Positions 32,432 to 33,065 of a stretch of 33,065 bases of DNA are shown one piece after another. The stretch is from Fictibacillus gelatini DSM 15865 (GTDB lineage Bacteria; Bacillota; Bacilli; Bacillales; Fictibacillaceae). The notes under the pieces were generated by a model. That model searched no databases and was not told where the DNA came from. It saw only the letters and a program-made list of their open reading frames with translations. Location of the stretch: NCBI RefSeq assembly GCF_000430745.1, contig NZ_AUMP01000038.1, forward strand, positions 1-33,065, in the 5' to 3' direction. Within the stretch, counting starts at the first letter, position 1. Every line of letters begins with the position of its first letter. Position numbers and translations under genes: made by a program.

Positions 32432-33065
32432 ATGACTGTCGAATACAAACACGAACCATTTACGGATTTTAGTATTTCGGAAAATAAATCAGCCTTTGAA
32501 GAAGCGTTAAAGCTTGTCAACTCGCAATTAGGACAGGACTTTCCGCTCGTGATCGGTTCAGAGCGCATCACGACCGACGAAAAGATCGTTTCCATCAACC
32601 CGGCCAATAAAGAAGAAGTCATTGGCACAGTTTCAAAAGCAAACAAGGAACTTGCGGAAAAAGCGATGCAAGCCGCCCTTTCTACATTTGAAACATGGAA
32701 AAAATGGAAGCCAGAAGCGCGCGCAAATATCCTTTTCCGCGCGGCCGCGATCATTCGCCGCCGCAAGCACGAATTCTCCAGCTACCTTGTAAAAGAAGCA
32801 GGGAAGCCGTGGAAAGAAGCCGATGCGGATACAGCGGAAGCGATTGACTTCCTTGAGTACTACGCCCGTCAAATGGTGAAGCTCAAAGACGGCGTGAAAG
32901 TGAACAGCCGTTTCGGTGAAATCAACACGTTTAACTACATTCCACTCGGTGTCGGCATCATCATTTCGCCATTCAACTTCCCGCTGGCGATCATGGCTGG
33001 AACAACAGTTGCGGCGATCGTTGCTGGAAATACAGTGCTATTAAAGCCATCAAATACAACGCCGG
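32432..33065 (+). CDS. rocA: 1-pyrroline-5-carboxylate dehydrogenase (partial, 5' end)
   Basis: This aldehyde dehydrogenase-superfamily enzyme oxidises glutamate gamma-semialdehyde (P5C) to glutamate, the last step of proline and arginine breakdown. Only the first 211 codons are in the window. The start [14 protein letters not shown], then [16 protein letters not shown], and the cofactor region [21 protein letters not shown] and [10 protein letters not shown] match the RocA/PruA type of Bacillaceae. The catalytic Cys and Glu lie beyond the window edge. AGGAGGG (32419-32425) is 6 bp before the ATG. It has its own promoter and leader after the camS terminator, so it is not part of the pcrB operon. 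Confidence 0.92.
   Translation, partial: MTVEYKHEPFTDFSISENKSAFEEALKLVNSQLGQDFPLVIGSERITTDEKIVSINPANKEEVIGTVSKANKELAEKAMQAALSTFETWKKWKPEARANILFRAAAIIRRRKHEFSSYLVKEAGKPWKEADADTAEAIDFLEYYARQMVKLKDGVKVNSRFGEINTFNYIPLGVGIIISPFNFPLAIMAGTTVAAIVAGNTVLLKPSNTTP

Overview
The window is chromosomal DNA of a low- to mid-GC Gram-positive bacterium in the family Bacillaceae. The grounds are Bacillus-type 23S and 5S rRNA, the complete purEKBCSQLFMNHD gene order, a PurR/PurBox and guanine-riboswitch purE leader, and the neighbours yebE-yebG upstream and yerA-yerB-yerC, pcrB-pcrA-ligA and camS (yerH) downstream. I cannot name the genus from sequence reading alone. Apart from the partial genes at both edges, every gene looks intact. 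I found no insertion sequence, prophage, CRISPR array or tRNA.

Layout. Positions 1-614 hold the 3' end of a 23S rRNA, a spacer of about 190 bp, 5S rRNA and a strong terminator, closing an rrn operon. Positions 724-1453 hold yebE and yebG. Positions 1453-1716 are the purine control region: two opposed PurBoxes, a sigma-A promoter with an extended -10, a guanine aptamer, and a terminator/antiterminator pair. Positions 1740-14622 are the twelve purine genes, which together convert PRPP to IMP (PurB also makes AMP). Most junctions overlap by 4-25 nt. The only three real gaps (purB-purC, purF-purM, purH-purD) each hold an inverted-repeat element, and the last is a striking array of five AATTCCGCC-headed units with an exact 21-bp period. 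Positions 14665-14925 (minus) hold a small DUF2892 membrane protein that converges on purD.

Positions 15019-18160 hold yerA (adenine deaminase family), yerB (DUF3048 lipoprotein) and yerC (TrpR-like regulator). Positions 18279-22818 form a compact operon: a LacI/RbsR-type repressor behind a perfect 14-bp palindromic operator, ribokinase, two tandem nucleoside hydrolases and a short-chain dehydrogenase. No ribose transporter genes are present. The operon reads as a ribonucleoside salvage module (nucleoside to base plus ribose, then ribose 5-phosphate) beside the de novo purine operon. Positions 22851-25720 hold a 14-TM efflux pump (minus), a multi-TM protein of unknown role (plus) and a GNAT acetyltransferase (minus). 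Positions 25891-32198 hold pcrB, pcrA, ligA and camS. After a terminator and a regulatory leader, the window ends inside a 1-pyrroline-5-carboxylate dehydrogenase gene (rocA/pruA type).

Nothing here is clearly a new defence or mobile system. The best candidates for undescribed biology are the 21-bp phased repeat array inside the purine operon, the pattern of structured elements in every real gap of that operon, and the transporter-less nucleoside-hydrolase/ribokinase/SDR operon.
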